Below, piece after piece: positions 44,201 through 59,200 of a stretch of 64,000 nucleotides of DNA. The notes beneath the pieces were generated by a model that worked only from the letters and a program-made list of their open reading frames with translations, was not told where the DNA came from and did not search any database. The DNA comes from Pterobdella sp. o SKG-2022 (Eukaryota; Annelida; Clitellata; Hirudinida; Piscicolidae). Position 1 is the stretch's first letter. Every line of letters begins with the position of its first letter. The stretch covers positions 21,532,589 to 21,596,588 of the forward strand of contig OZ038320.1 in assembly GCA_964035795.1 (NCBI GenBank), read 5' to 3'. Position numbers and translations under genes: made by a program.

Positions 44201-47200
44201 CCCTCAACTCTTCCCTCGATGTATCCAAGAAACAGTACCACTCACAACAAGAAGTCTGTGTGTGGTGCTTTGATGGGCCTACACTGAATGTGTTATTAGA
44301 ATTGATAGGGGAAATATAAATAAGATATGTATCTGTTGAAGAACTTTACTCGTTTGTATGTGGGTTTATATACTTGTGTGAAGTTTTGGCTTCAATGTGC
44401 TTAACTCTGCAAAAGAAATATTTTATCATTTCAGATTTATTATTGAATTATATAATAAACTGTGATTTTTTATATTATTTGTGAAACTCACTATATAAAA
44501 TTGCAGTTATTGGCTGAGATGCAGGAGAGAAATGATTCGTTGCAGGAGGAGGTTCAAACCACCCAGAATAAGCTGCAGATGCTTTCACAGGTGGGTTGAA
44601 ACAACTCCTATCATCGTTGTTATAAGTTCAGCATTCATTATGAAATTTCTTGGAATGTTTATTGTTTGTTATTGAATAAGAAGGTTTTGAATGTTTATCA
44701 GATTGAATGTTATATGCAACTGAATCCGAACTTCACAGAATCACACGCTTGAAGTGGAAAAGTTCGAAAAAATGAACTCTGACCTTAAGGTTCATGACTT
44801 ATCTATAGAGAAGTGTTTTTAAAAAAAATTCAATTTGACCGTGAGCTTTAACTTGAATGTATGGGCATTTTTAAAACACATTCAGTCATCAATATTCGTT
44901 AAAACCTTTGACAAGTGCAACCTTATAATTCATTTTGTTTTTTCAAATCTCAAAATACCTAATTAACTCAGAGAATTCAAATCACAGGTTAAGTTGGAAG
45001 AAGCAGAGAAGCAAGAGAGAGATTTGAGGAAGCTTTTAGAGGATAAAAGTAATTGTGAAACTGAAAGAAAAAATATCGAAAACCATCAAGTTATCGAACG
45101 TACAGACGGCTCTAAAAGCATCAAGAAAAATGATGATGAAGAACACAGTGTTAAAAGATCATCAGTCACCCATGAAACAAGCAATAAAATCGAAGCTTCT
45201 CACAAACCCAGCATCGAAGATGAAAAGATGGATAAGGAGGAGGAAGCTCAAGAAGAGCAGGAAAGCCACGTGTTCCAGGCTCTATACGACTACGACCCCG
45301 CTGAATACTCTCCAAACACTGAGCCTTCTGAAGAGCTGCATTTGAACGAGGGGGATTACGTTTTGGTGCATGGAAACATGGATGAGGTGGGTGTTATTTT
45401 CATTCATCACATAGATTTGAAAAAACTAATAGGTGGTTATTTATTTTCCTATTAAGGATGCTTTATTAGATCTGACGAGGGTTTCTTAGTAAATCGGAGG
45501 TTCGATCTTTAATGGGGCTTTTGAAATATTGGGCTTTTTCAAATATATCTTCATATCGTAAACTACGGATTTAACTAATTTACCATATGATGCTTTTTAT
45601 TGAATTATAGTTTGAAGTCATTAACTTTTCGAACTTTTATTTATTTACAATTTTTCCGTTTTTTCAACATTATAAAAATCTTTGTTTTTATGAGTCTCCC
45701 ATATTGTATAGATTTATAGTACAAGCAATGGCTCACAAGTTTCATCAAGTAACGAAGCTTTTCCATTTATTATGGGATCACCATGTACATAAGCTATAAA
45801 TAAAAATCATATAAAACTTGTCCCAAATGCAAGGAATAATGATTAATCACAGATCTAATAGTTTTTATTAGAAGGGTTAGTCGACTGCTGTCTTTTTCAG
45901 TTACTGGCGCATGTATAGCATTATAATCTATTATAAATAATACATATAATATGTATATATCTCAAATTGAAGGATGGGTTTTATTATGGCGAGAACATGG
46001 ATGGGGTAAAAGGTTTCATTCCTTCGAACTTCGTCAGAAAACTTCCAGGTTAAACCATCGATTACAGCACTAAGATGAAAGTTTTTAGTTGGATACATTT
46101 GCTAAAAATAAACGTTAATAATTTGTGTAAAACTTAATCATATACTTTGTTTATATTGAAACTATGTACAAATGAATGATTTGGCTCAACAGATGAGGAG
46201 CAAGAAGAGTTTTATCAGGTTCTATCCATGACAACGCCCAACAACAATAACATCGTGCCAGATCTACTGGGTCTGCTTTTTATTTTTATTTATAACGAAT
46301 AATCCGCTTGCCAACCATTTTTCTTCTCTGTCATTACATTTTCATGAAGTTTTTTCAAAATTGCTTAGTTTGAATATAACCATTAAATAACGATGAGGAG
46401 AAATTATTAAAGTAATTGAAACCTTTATAAAGCTGATGACTTGTCGAGCAACACCATCAAGGAAGACATGAGCAAAAGCACTCCAAACGACCAAGGTGCC
46501 TTTTTTGTTGTTTAAAAACTCACTGGGTATTTAAAGATATAATGAACCGTTTATTTTAAAATAATTCATTTGTTATTGATATCAGTATATTAATTCAATT
46601 AAAACTATCTGCTACATTGTTAAAAATGATTTTTAAATCACGAACGATTTTTTAATCACATGATAAAAAACTAATATTGTTCTATTTATATTTTTAAACT
46701 TAAAATGATATTAATTTTTAACATCTACTCAACTTCCTTATGCCCATTACACACATTAGTAACGTCTCTTATCAACACTTCAAAGGGGATATAGAGCCTC
46801 CCATAGGTTTGAACGTGGAGGTTGATGACGAAAATAATTCCCTGCTGATAACATGGCTTCCTATAACACTTTCTAATGTGGCATCCTCCTCGGGCACCCA
46901 AGTGTTGGGGTACTGCGTGTATTTGGATGGTGTCGAAGTGAACGTGGTGCAGGGGGCTGCAGGTTGGTGTAGAGATTACAATAGCGTTTTTATACTCTGA
47001 AGATTAGTTAAAAGTCAAAATTCAATTGGGATTAATCAAGACTTTAAATTGATAAGCTACCGTAGTAACATAAAACTGTACATTTTTAGAAATAGAATGT
47101 TTTGAATTTTTAATTACTTGGCTTCAAAATTTCATAATAGATTAGGCAAATAGGATTTAATATAATGCTTAAAAAATTGATAATGCTTTAAATATTGAAA

Positions 47201-50083
47201 GTTATTCAATCGGTTGCAGAAGACCACTTAATGTTGACTGGCTTGGATGAAGAGTTTTTAAGTTCTGCACATATAATCACCTTGACAACTCTCTCAACCA
47301 ATCATACCGAGTCTAAACATTGCTCCCCATTCTTCCTCAACCACCTTCCATCTTTAATGAATGCCAATCGTGAGAAAAACAATAAAAATATCAGTATTGA
47401 TGTAAACAGCTTAAAAATTGATAAAAACGGCGAAGACGCTGCATCTACATCCCACAAAACAAAATCATCACATAATATCTTTGATAACTGTACTGCAAGC
47501 AAGTATGAAGATAATGCTGAGATCACTTATCGAAACGGCCATAAACAACATAACGTTGAAGAGCGTGGTGTTTCTGATAAGGATCTTGACACTGAACATC
47601 TTAGCATTGAAGGAGTTACCTTGGATGAAGTTTGTTCTTTAAGTTTTTGTTGAGTGTTTGAGTTCCATTTTAGAGGAAGGCTTTATAATAAGTTTGATTT
47701 TTGAAATATTCAAACAATTTTATAAATCAAAGTAAAAATGGTTGAATTGAACATAATATATTATCCACTCTTTCAAAAACTTAGTCATTTAAAAAACATT
47801 AAGATGTCTCTAAAAAGTTATGATATATCATAAAATTAAACACATATGGTATAAACTATTAAATAATAGAAACAACTAATAAATTTGATGCAACATTAAA
47901 CACGTTATATCCATTACTGAACAGCTACAACAGAGGGGCTGGAAGCATTTTCCAGGCAAGCGGAAGTCACAGCAGAATATAAAACAAAATGACCAACATT
48001 TGAAGTGCCAGCAACAGTCAATACAACACCTGCAACAACAGTTTTTGCAGAGATCTGTGAGTGTAAATGACGTGGACACCTCCAAAACACACAAAGCCTC
48101 CATTCATTTGGAGTTCCTACCCACCTCGCAACAAACACTCCCCGTGCAACTTTCCTTCGTTACTTCTGCTGCTTTTAATCATTCGATACAACATCGAAAC
48201 TTTTCAGCGTCGAATGATAATTCTAGCACCAGTCTTGATTCTTTGGCTTGTTGCAATGATCACGATGAAAATGATGGTGGTAGTGGCGATGAGATAGATG
48301 ATCACTGTTACTATGAACACAATAACTCGAATGAAAAAAATGCTTACTTAGATACTAACAACAACAAATTTTCATCAAAAAAACAAGTGACCGGCGCTTT
48401 AAAGTTTTCTAATAAAACTCCACGAGATGACAACGTTCAACAAAACAACTTCAATTACAAATCGATCGTGCTCACTAATAACACCACACTCACTCCGTTG
48501 AACATTCAGGACCGAATGTCCGACAGTGAGCTGATCGATTATGAAGATGAAGAGGGTGACTCCTTATTCGACAACCACCACCAAGTGGACGATGCAGGTG
48601 TGTTAAGTAGTTTAAACATCACCATTGTTTGTAAAGAAAATATTATTAGCGATAAGGATACACATCCTATATGTTTACTTATTAGCTTATAGTCATTTTT
48701 AAAACATTTGCAATTATCTACTAGAATAATCTGGGTCAAAATTGAATAAATGCACCATTAGATGATGGGATGGCTAAGGAAGAGGAGGAGGAAGAAGAGG
48801 AGGAGCATATGATAGATGAAGATCATGTGAGGCTGTTCATTGCATTGTTCTCGTATGACCCGTCCACCATGTCACCCAACCCCGATGCTGATGAAGTTGA
48901 ACTGACATTCAAAGAGGGACAAATTATTAAGGTTATTACAAGTTATATCTTATAAATTATACTTTATGATTGTTATGTGAAATAGTTTTTTAGACACTAA
49001 ATAATCAAATAAAAATAGCTTCATAATAATATCTATATCATTATATAATAACAAAATTAGTTTCATATATGGCATACAAATGAGCAATACAGTTACCAAA
49101 ACCTGCTTCAGATCTACGGCAGCAAGGATGACGACGGCTTCTTTATAGGGGAGGCAGGCGGCATAAGGGGCCTGGTGCCATGTAACATGGTGTGTGAGGT
49201 GCAGGTGGGAAGTGATGAGATGTCCAAACAGCTGATGATGGAGAGTAGTAGAGCATTATCTGCTAGCATATTATCTGCTGTGTCTTCTTCCATTCATCCT
49301 GCTATTAATCTTATGGATACGTCGACGAATGAGATAATGGAGAATGCCACTCGAGAAAATCATATTGATAAAGATGAATTGCTGGGTATGTGAGCATGCG
49401 TTGTGTTTTTATGAACTTTTAATTTGTGCTATCCTTTTGTGATTTTCAATTTTAATTTTAAAATTCATAATAATATGTTTAATTATGAAGTCAGTATATA
49501 TATTGCAGTTTTACGTTTTATAATTTTTAGAAAAATCCTTAGAATCACCAGAAGTGATGATGATGATCGCCTTGTACGACTACAATCCCATTGAGAACTC
49601 CCCTAATGAGGATATTGAGGTGAGTCAGTAATTCTTACTGGTTTTATCAACAGAAAAGCCATGAGCTTTTTTGGAAAATTATTCACAATAATTTTTGGGC
49701 CGAGTCATAAAAAATCCATCAGTATTATTTTTGTCTTGAAGCGTATGTTAAAAATCTTGTTAGTATCATTAAATAATAAAGATGTAAACTGCATACTCGA
49801 CACACAGCATGAGTTACCGTTCAAGAAGGGTGATGTGATGGAGGTGGTTGGTGGCATGGATAACGATGGGTTTTATTATGCTCAAATCAAAGGAAAGTTT
49901 GGTATGGTGCCTTCAAACTTCATCGCCCCTTACCACTGCCACCAAATCGACCTTCCCCGCAGCCATTGCTCACCAAGTACATCGCCTTCGATTCAGTATC
50001 CAACCATTATAGAACAATCTTTGTATAGCAAGGAACCATCTACCGACCATCCTAAGGGATTTTATGCAGCGACTGATGTATAA
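41239..50083 (+). CDS. RIMBP: RIM-binding protein, copy 2 (exons 2-23 only)
   Basis: This repeats exons 2-23 of the gene above at +12,708, for example 41239-41307, 44988-45386 (SH3-I start), 46786-46962 and 47202-47629 (FN3), 48762-48931 with 49112-49385 (SH3-II), and 49531-49619 with 49808-50083 (SH3-III and stop). The ATG-bearing exon 1 is absent, because the left contig edge lies inside the intron-1 ACT array. No base difference from copy 1 was noticed. The most economical reading is one real gene represented twice by the scaffold. If the duplication were real, this copy would lack its normal start and promoter. Confidence 0.85.
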
Positions 50084-53000
50084 ATGTTCTACAGTTTTCC
50101 TTTGTTCCTCTTCAACCTGCTACATTAATATCATTGTTATTTTTTGTGTTCATACAGTGTTTTTTTTAATTATCAAGTTTTTATTTAAATTTTTTCTTTG
50201 TATTTATTATCTGAGAGCTTAAAGATACATAAAGGTATTAAGTTATTTTTTGAATTTTCAAGCAAATCAAAATGAACAATTTTCAATTAAATTAATTTCA
50301 AAGTGAAACTTGAAAATTTATCAAATCAAGTTTTTATATTGAGTTTTTGTAATATGGAATACGGTCAAAGTTGGCTCGAAAGATGATAAAGATCTTATTT
50401 AACCATTAAAACACGCTTCATCACAACCATTATGTAGGATTAAAACTTACTTGACTTGTGTGGACGAAATTAAAATTGTGTCATAAATATTGTTTTTCAG
50501 AAAGTTATTTGCAAAATTTATTTTTTAAATTTTCATTATAAATTGCCAAACTTATTCGTGGGAATAAAATTAAGTTTTCCAAAAGGTTGAAGTTTTATTA
50601 CTAAAATTTACGGCGGCGAAGTTACAAACTGGGCTCTATACAACATTCAATCAACTTAAAGAAGTATTATTTAATCTATCGAAAAAGTGATAAAATTTTG
50701 AATAAAACACTCATTACACACGTGGTCTGCTGAAGTTTCATAATGTTATCAATAAAGTTTAACGAATGGCCTTCTTTCCAAAAACAATTGATCGGATGCT
50801 GTAAAAAACTGCCATTATTGCCATTTGAAACGAAAGTTATTCAAGAGACGTGAGCTTATTCTTATTTGCTTTGTTAGCGTTGTAACATTTGTGTTGAACT
50901 GTGAAAAACTAATGATACGGCGGCCATACAAACAAGCCATTAAAATTTGAAGATATTGATTTCTAAAGCATAGTTTTTTCTTGAACTTCTTACTATTGCT
51001 TTTTTTTCAGATCCGTCCATCTGCATTCGAGGTTCTTTTATTGATTCTTGCACACGCTTTCTCATCGAATATTTTTATTGATTTTGTCGGTCTTTATATT
51101 TTCCATTTCTTTTTTGACATAATTTATTGCTTATAAATTTTTCTTTCCAGTTCAAGTTTATAACATGACTTATTCTTGCTTTTTTAAATCTACCATTTGT
51201 TTTTTCTATTATAGAAGTGCTTTCGCTAGTGTCAATACTTTCCATTTTTGACCGTCATAAACATTTCTGCCATCAATCCAATCTTTCTAATCTTATCAAG
51301 TAAATCATTTTTTCGTAATGCTTTCCCTATTTTTTTCAAACGATTAATTCCTTCCCATGTCACCCACACATTTTCCCACTAAAAAGTTCATCTTCAAAAG
51401 TGGTTCTTTTCCATATTCTTGTATAAATCTTATTTTATTGAAAACTTCTTTGGATCTTTCTTTCAACATACTACAATATTTTTTCTGCATCAACTCTCTC
51501 ACTGCTATTGAAACGACTGACTTTTGATAGGGCTCTTTCTTCTCAAACGCTTGTAAGCTTCAAGCTCTAGTGATTTTATTGCTTTTTATTGTGGTATTTC
51601 TCGATTGAAATCTTTTTTTATATTTGTATTTTTATCACTATATTATTACGTCAGTGTTTTCAATGTTTACTGCTGGCTTGCAAGTTTTGTATGGCACGAT
51701 GCATATTATGGCTACGTTATTACCACTATTATATTTACATGATTGTATTCCTAGAAAATTATTGGAGGTATTAAATAAGAAAAAAGTTTGAAATTTGAAT
51801 AAAATTTTTGTTTTTAAAATTTTCTTATTTAAGAGAGCGTTAAGCCGGCATAATCGTGCTGCAAACTTTTTGTTTTATAACAAAGTGCATTTTAATCTGG
51901 AAGATTAGAAAAACCCGCTTTTTTCACTTTATCCCAATTAATTTTAAATTAAAAAAATCTCCTGAAGATTTTTTGAAATTTGTTTCATATAAGTTTCCCA
52001 ATACCCATTATTTTTCTTCATTGAATTCTCCTAGTGACTACGAGCGCATGCCTCCGGAATAACAAAACAAAATTAATTTTTTTCCATCACATGTTCAACA
52101 ATTACCACAACAATCAACGGGCAGTATCGTGTCTAAAATTTTAAGTCGACCGAAACTTGTTGACGAAATGAAACAATCTCAATGCAAAATGTAGATTTCC
52201 AGAAAACGATCCAAGTACATTTAAAAAAAGAAATGAATTAAACGAATTTTATTTATATTTTGACTTTTACGAACATCGAAAAAATATAACATTTAAAAAC
52301 ACTAAAATTTCTCCTAATTTTATACCATGTCCCATATAATACAGAATCCATTATATACGTGATAATGCTTATCTATGCCAGTCCGGCAGTATTTATTTTA
52401 AATAAAATAATTCAATTTTATCGAATTTGTTTATATGCCTTGGAAAGAAATATTAGTTGAATTTGAATAGCCATCATAAAATTACGGAAATTTCATAATG
52501 TATAAAGTAGCTTTGTTATTGATTTCTTCGTTTTGAAAAACTTGACAAATTACCTGTATCAAATTTTTACACAAACTTGGAATATGGCTTTTATTGATGG
52601 CATACATTTTTCGCAATAGCAACTAGGTTGTAGATTAATGCTTTTGATTTTGCCATTGTAAGCATGTAGTTGGTCGCGTGAGAAGTAACTCATAAATTAA
52701 AATTTCATTGCCAAAAACTTAAAATGTTTAAACAAAGAGATCAAAAATATTGATTAAATAAATTGCTGGTTTCACGTTTTTACAAAGTTGCTCAGTTAGG
52801 AGTTTTATGCGGGTTGAATTTTTCTGCGAGTCAACAGACGTGTCAAATAAATATTTAATCTGCCTTTATAGCAATTAACTGGAATTGGTATGGGAATATC
52901 AAAATGTAGAACGATATTTACAATTTAGATTGAAAATATATGAACTAATTTAATTATTATAGAAGAAGGGCTTGCAAACACATTGAAAGTCACATTTACA

Positions 53001-53221
53001 AGACGCTCGTATTTTAAAATATAAGTGCAACAATAGCGAGTCTTAAAATTTCAAAAGCTTTTGCTCATTACAGAAACATCAAGCTTACATAATAATAAAA
53101 CTTCTAGAATTTCAAACAAACTTTTAAATCCCCGTTTATAAAAATACATTCAGACTTGATTTATTAACTCAAATTAAAAATTATTTATAAGAAATAAATA
53201 CTTATCGATATTAATTAAAAT
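50084..53221. other. Intergenic DNA between RIMBP and the lectin-domain gene
   Basis: Up to 51814 this repeats 37376-39106. From 51815 to 53221 it is unique AT-rich DNA with only short ORFs (for example 51856-52062) that have no recognised homology. The last part is the 3' UTR of the minus-strand gene. Confidence 0.5.
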
Positions 53222-56200
53222 TCATAAATTAGGATGGGCGAAGGTAGATTTGACGAGGTCAAAAGTAGGAATGGCTGAACAATCATGTTGATTATTTTGA
53301 CTGAAACAGACAGTGGCTTGGTGGGGTGTGAGGTGGGAGTGATGTGGTGGTAAGGAATGATTGTTCATTTCTTGCAAGCATTCATTAATATTGTTATTGA
53401 AGTTGTTCACAAGGTTGTTATCCACGATTTGTGTGTGGACAGCTACATTATCGTTGTTGATACTATTATTTAGGTCTTGTTTTTTTGAAAAATTTTTCTT
53501 TTTTTCATTTTTCAAGATCGATTGACAACCATTATTTTGGTCATGCATATGATAATGATGGTTTTGAAGAGGGTGGTGGTGGTAATGATATTGAGATTCA
53601 AATGCTACGTTTATATCATCATCGGCCTGTTGGCAATCTTGTTTTGAATCTTTGTGTTGAGAAAGATTGGAAAATATGTTTTTTGTAGATTTTTGATCCA
53701 TTCGTTGAAACTGCATTCCTTGTGAGGGTGGGTCAGAAATGTTGTAACACTCTTGCAAGGTAGCTCTGGTGGCATGTTCGTTCAACAACTGGTTGTAGAG
53801 AGGTTGTTGCAGCTTATAATGGGGCTGTTGAGAGTTCTGGCAATAGAATCGGTTGTTGAGAACGTTACCAACAACCACCTCGTCATCAAAATATCCTGAA
53901 GCGCTTAAAGACAAACCGTGATCTTCTGAAAACTGAGGCATTTTTCTTGGCTTCCTGAAGAAAAAGCTGGTTCAAAATTTTGAAATTTTACTTGGAAGTT
54001 TAAATATGTCTTAAATCTTGTACAATAATGATTGTTAGCTTTTTTATATGCAATAAAAACAAACCGTTTCTGATAGATGAGAACGCCTATTAACAAAAAA
54101 ACTCCAATTACGATTCCAACGATAACACCCATGCTGACCACAAACAAGATACCTAAATAAGGTTTTACAAATACGTTGAAAGTAAATTTGGTGGTGTAGT
54201 TTTATAGTAATTGATTTTCACCATTTTTCTGCTCTTTATTGCTATTTAATGTATTAAACGAGAAAAATCAAAATAATCCTTGAATTTTTTATCCGATAAT
54301 TACATTTTCCATTAATATCATAATTTGCTAATTGTATTTTTTTGGAAACATAATTTTCTTTTCTTTAGAAATGTATCAAACACACCTATCTAAATAATGA
54401 AAAAAAAGTTTCAAGCGTTGATATAATATGGGAAAAAATAATGGTTTTAAACAAAGAAAAATTGTCTTCTAAAAAACACTTGAATCATAAATTAATTTTT
54501 TAATGAATCAGAAGAATAAAGCAGGATCTTGTTAGAAGAAGAAAAGCATGAAACTTTGCAAAATAAATGTTATAATACATGGTGAAATATATGGGAAAGA
54601 AATTAAAAAACATTATTTAATAAATCATAAAAAACCTAAATTAAAAAAAATATTTATAATATTTTAACTAGGAAAAAATCGAACATTATGAAACGTACAA
54701 TTTTTTCCTATTTACATTAAACCTTATAAAAACTGAAGTATTTCTTACCAAAGAAGATCTCAACTTCAGTGGTTTGGTGGGACCTTGCTTCGATTGATTG
54801 CATGTCAGAAGACCCTTGGTCCGAAGCCTTAGAACAAGTGGCATTCAAACCTTCCCACACTGAGTCATCATTGCAAACTATTTTTGTTGTTTTTTTCGTC
54901 AAATCACAGTAGAGTAGAGCTTTTTGGTTGCTTATTGGTCGGAAGGAGACCAGAGGAGAAGGGTGGAATGGAGTGTCGCATCCAATCACTGTGGGATTAT
55001 TGTGTTTAAATTATCTTATAAGAGATAAAAAATTGTTTTTTTTGATGAATTTAGAGAGATATTATTATTTTAGTGTTTATTCGGTAATTCGGGAATTTAT
55101 CATAGTTATGTTTTTAAGAGAAATTCTGAGTCAGAATTTCAGATGATGCACACTTGATATCAATAACTAAAAAATTTTTGAAAACCTTTTCAAATAAGTT
55201 AATTGCAATAAAATTGAGTTGGAAACTATCATTATTAAAAAAATTCAATTTTCTCTACAAAAAAGAAACAATGCTTTTAGATACGTTTGGCTGTAATCAA
55301 ATAAAGTAATGCTAAAAAGTGAGTGAAGCTTGAATGAAAGAAGGAAGCAAAGATTGATTGTAATGAATGCAAAGAAGGTGATTGATTTGGTGTTATTGGA
55401 TTAGATTTAAAAGATCAAACCTTATAACAAAACACAGAAAGCGTAATGGATAGCTTTCTCTGATTAAAGTGCTTTTATAAAATTCGAAAGTTATTGAGTC
55501 AAAAATGACGCTAAAGAGACACCTTTTGAATAAGGTAGTAAAACGTCCACTAATCTCATATGAAGAATTAACTGCAAAAAGTAAAAATCTTTATTCTCTA
55601 AAAAATGAAGTTTTTGTATTGAAAGAAGCTCATTAATTAGATTTGTAACAAAAATTCAGTCAACACTTCTCAGGGACTTTTAATTATTCAAAGCTGCTGC
55701 AGGACATTTCCCGAGCTTACACATAAAAGTGAGCTTTAAGTTATCCAACATTTAATTATTCTTTAATTCAATAATAAAATTTTTCAAAGAAAAGTTATGT
55801 TAATAAAACTATAGCTAAGTTTTCTACAATCCTACAAGTCGGTTTCATACAAGAGTGACACAAAGTTGTGAAACCATTTTTTATATTTATATCTTGCTTT
55901 ATTTTAATCTTGCAATAAACAATTCTCAATGTCGGATAAATTGAAAAAACTAGAAAAGGAAATTTCTTTTCTCTCGAAACCCTGAAATAAACATTTTTAT
56001 GGTTTTATCTAAAACCGTCATATTTGCCATACATTTCAACCAACACATATAGCAAAGTCTTGAGTTCAAACCTTGAAAAGATATTTAGGGAAACTTCCAT
56101 TTTTTAAATATTTGGATAAAATTGAATTTCGATATTAAATATGATATTTTTTGCATATCTCGAATAAAGACACGGTGTAAAACAAGTTTTGAGCTTCGTC

Positions 56201-59200
56201 AACTTCCTTTTTACCTTGCACCATTCCAATGTATTTTTAAAAATTTCACTTTCGTTTTTATGAATGAATTATTTATATATTAATGAATTAGACAAAAATG
56301 TGTTGAAAAAACTCGATTTTTCATTGGTTTTAAATTATACATGGATAACTATTCCTTATCAAACAGCAATGAGAGACTTCAATCATATGAGCTCAATGGA
56401 GGACTTCGGATTTGAAGGAGAATATCTTAAAGATGATGATATTTTATAAGCAATACACAGTCGATTTAGTTTTTAAGCTATGCCATATATTTATGATATT
56501 TTAAATCTCTCTAGGTCTCTATTAATCTAGCTTTCAATGAGAATCAATGTTATCTTAGGTTTTAAGATTAAGCTTTTTAAAAATTTTCATAAGCTTATAT
56601 AATTTTTCAAATTCTACATCTATAGAAAAACGTTTTTTATAAAAAAATAAAATCAGGCTATATATAATTATGGAAAAAACTACATGGGAAGTTTTTAAAA
56701 ATAAGCTCAATTGCATTTTCGCAAAAACTTAAACTAAATAACTTGAAGCATAAATTTAAACAAGATCAAAACTACAAGCTAAAAGTCATGAAAGTATAAA
56801 ACATAGATCAAAAAAATATATCAGAAATTTGCAGTCTTAAATCTGGCAGGCATATCGACACAAAAGCACGCTTGCTTAAAAGTCTCACTGGCGTAGATCA
56901 TTTAAGGGTCCACCGGAACGCGTGATTAGGAGCGTTAATGCCAGGGTTAAAGGTCACTGTACATCACATCATCTCTAATGCTCACGTTTTCAGACCTTTT
57001 ATTCGTAGCATTAATTTCACTTTGAAAGCCTTTCCGAGTCCTTGATACTTCTCATTCTTGCTTCCGAGCTGTAACGATTATCACCAAATTTCCACCCGAA
57101 CGTGTAATTTGAAATGCCCTATAAAAACATTAAACCTCTAATAGAGATTTATTGGGGTTTTTAATAAAATTTATTTTTAAAATCGACAAATTGAAATTGT
57201 CAATTACTTCAAATTAAATTCTGCGTAAGGTAAAAGCCATAAAAAAGATAAACAACAAATCAGCTGGAATTTTTTAATTTCCCAAACAAAATTATATCTT
57301 CTTTTATTTCTTTTTAACAACGACATGCAATTAAAAATTGAAAATAGTTTTGAAAAATTGGTTTTTAAGTTTATAGTCGTTTTTATAAGCTTTTATATGC
57401 ATTTCGTCTTTTTTCCACGTCTTTTCCAGTTTCTCCTTTTGCTCTTATCTTTATGACTATAAACTCATTATAAAGTTTTTTTTAAGTAGCTTCAGATAAT
57501 TTTTTTTTCTAAAGGTCAATAATTTTCATTGAACAAAATTTCAAAAGTTTGCTTAGATATTAATTTCTGCCCTGTTCTCACGTCCGCAAAAATTGATCGA
57601 AAGAAAATTCTAATTATTTTTGCTTCAATTCAAAATAATTGAATATCAAGACCTAAATAAAGTAACAGAAGCAATGAAAATGCCCAGACAAAAGAAGCAT
57701 CATGACACGGGCTCGAAGCACCAGACTTTAAATTTTCAATGGAAAAGCAGACAAGCAGCAATTAATGGTAATGGCACGGTTAATTGAAGCAGGCTGAAAG
57801 CTATCTGAATAAATTGAAATAAGAACAAAAGGAATTAGATATTCTATGATGGATTGTTCTTATATTTTAATGTAGAATCTTATATAAAAGTGTGTTTGTT
57901 CAAATGAAGTAATGGGAAAGACAAGCAATTTTTAAAAATGTTAAACTTTTGGCACTAACGAACATATTTTGTGTTAATTGAATGAAGGAGTTGTTACGTT
58001 ATTTTCGAATTGGAAACTGTCTTCTAAGCTAAATTTTGAAATTTTTTTTTTAAAATTCTGGATTATCTTGTTTCAAAATCAACTATTTACATGATTAGGA
58101 AAATTTTAATATTAAGAAAAACCTAAAAAGTCTGAAAACTATCTTTTAAAGTTCATTAATGTTTTTCTTAAAATTTCTTGTAATCCTAGGCTTAAGTTTT
58201 TGTTTTTGGCGTAAAATTTAAAAAAAAAATTGATTAAAACTTGTGATAACTCACCTTCATATTTTAATAAGAAATAGTGTTGATGGTTGGTGTTGATAGT
58301 CACTATTACCTGACTGGAGATCGACGTGTACACAAAAGAGTCTCGAGAACTTGCCTGGCACACGTGATGCTGGTAGACAGATGACCGTTTGTGAGCTTCG
58401 TCAAGCTTTGAAATTTTCTGGAAGACATTTTTATTGCCGATTCCTTCAGAAACCTTTCTACTTCCATTGTCGATTTTTTGATCTTTGTTTTCTTGTAATG
58501 TAGCATACAAAACGCAATCAGAAAAATCTTCATTGCTTTCGTAATTTGTTCCAAAAATTTCATTACTTTTTTCATTCTTGTAGTTGTTGTGTGATATTGG
58601 CAAGTTGCCAGAGAAAGACGTAAAGTTATAATAACTCTTGAAATTTTCATCAATCAGAGAACTTGTTGAAGGTGATAAAGAAAAATCAACAAGAGTGAAA
58701 TTGATCTTTTGGTAGGGTGCCACGGCCAATATCCACGAACAATTATGAAACACTTGGCTTTTCTCTCTGAACTCAAACCACGATGCGCTTGCAAGATATC
58801 CCACGTGGGAATGCGATTTGTTTGGAAGTCTTTCTTTAATCTTTTGGTAGTTTTTGATGTGTTTTGTTGTAGGTTTATTCAAATGGGTTATTTCACAAGA
58901 AAAGCTATTTTTTTCATAACGTTCCAAATGGCTCGTCATCATTATAGGCGTTACTGAAAATTATTTTTCAAAACTTAAAAAAAATATTTTTTTCAATTCG
59001 TGTTAGAAAGTTCAAGTTATAAAACTTGAAATTTCATCAAAAATTAATATTAACCTGATTTCTAAATAACTATTCAAAACTTTTGACATGAAATCCATAT
59101 AAGCACTCGAGTTTACTTTTCGTGTATTTAAATATTTAAAAAATTACTTTTATGGAAATTTAGTTTTGTCCTTTACAAAAACGAATATTCATTTTCAAAA

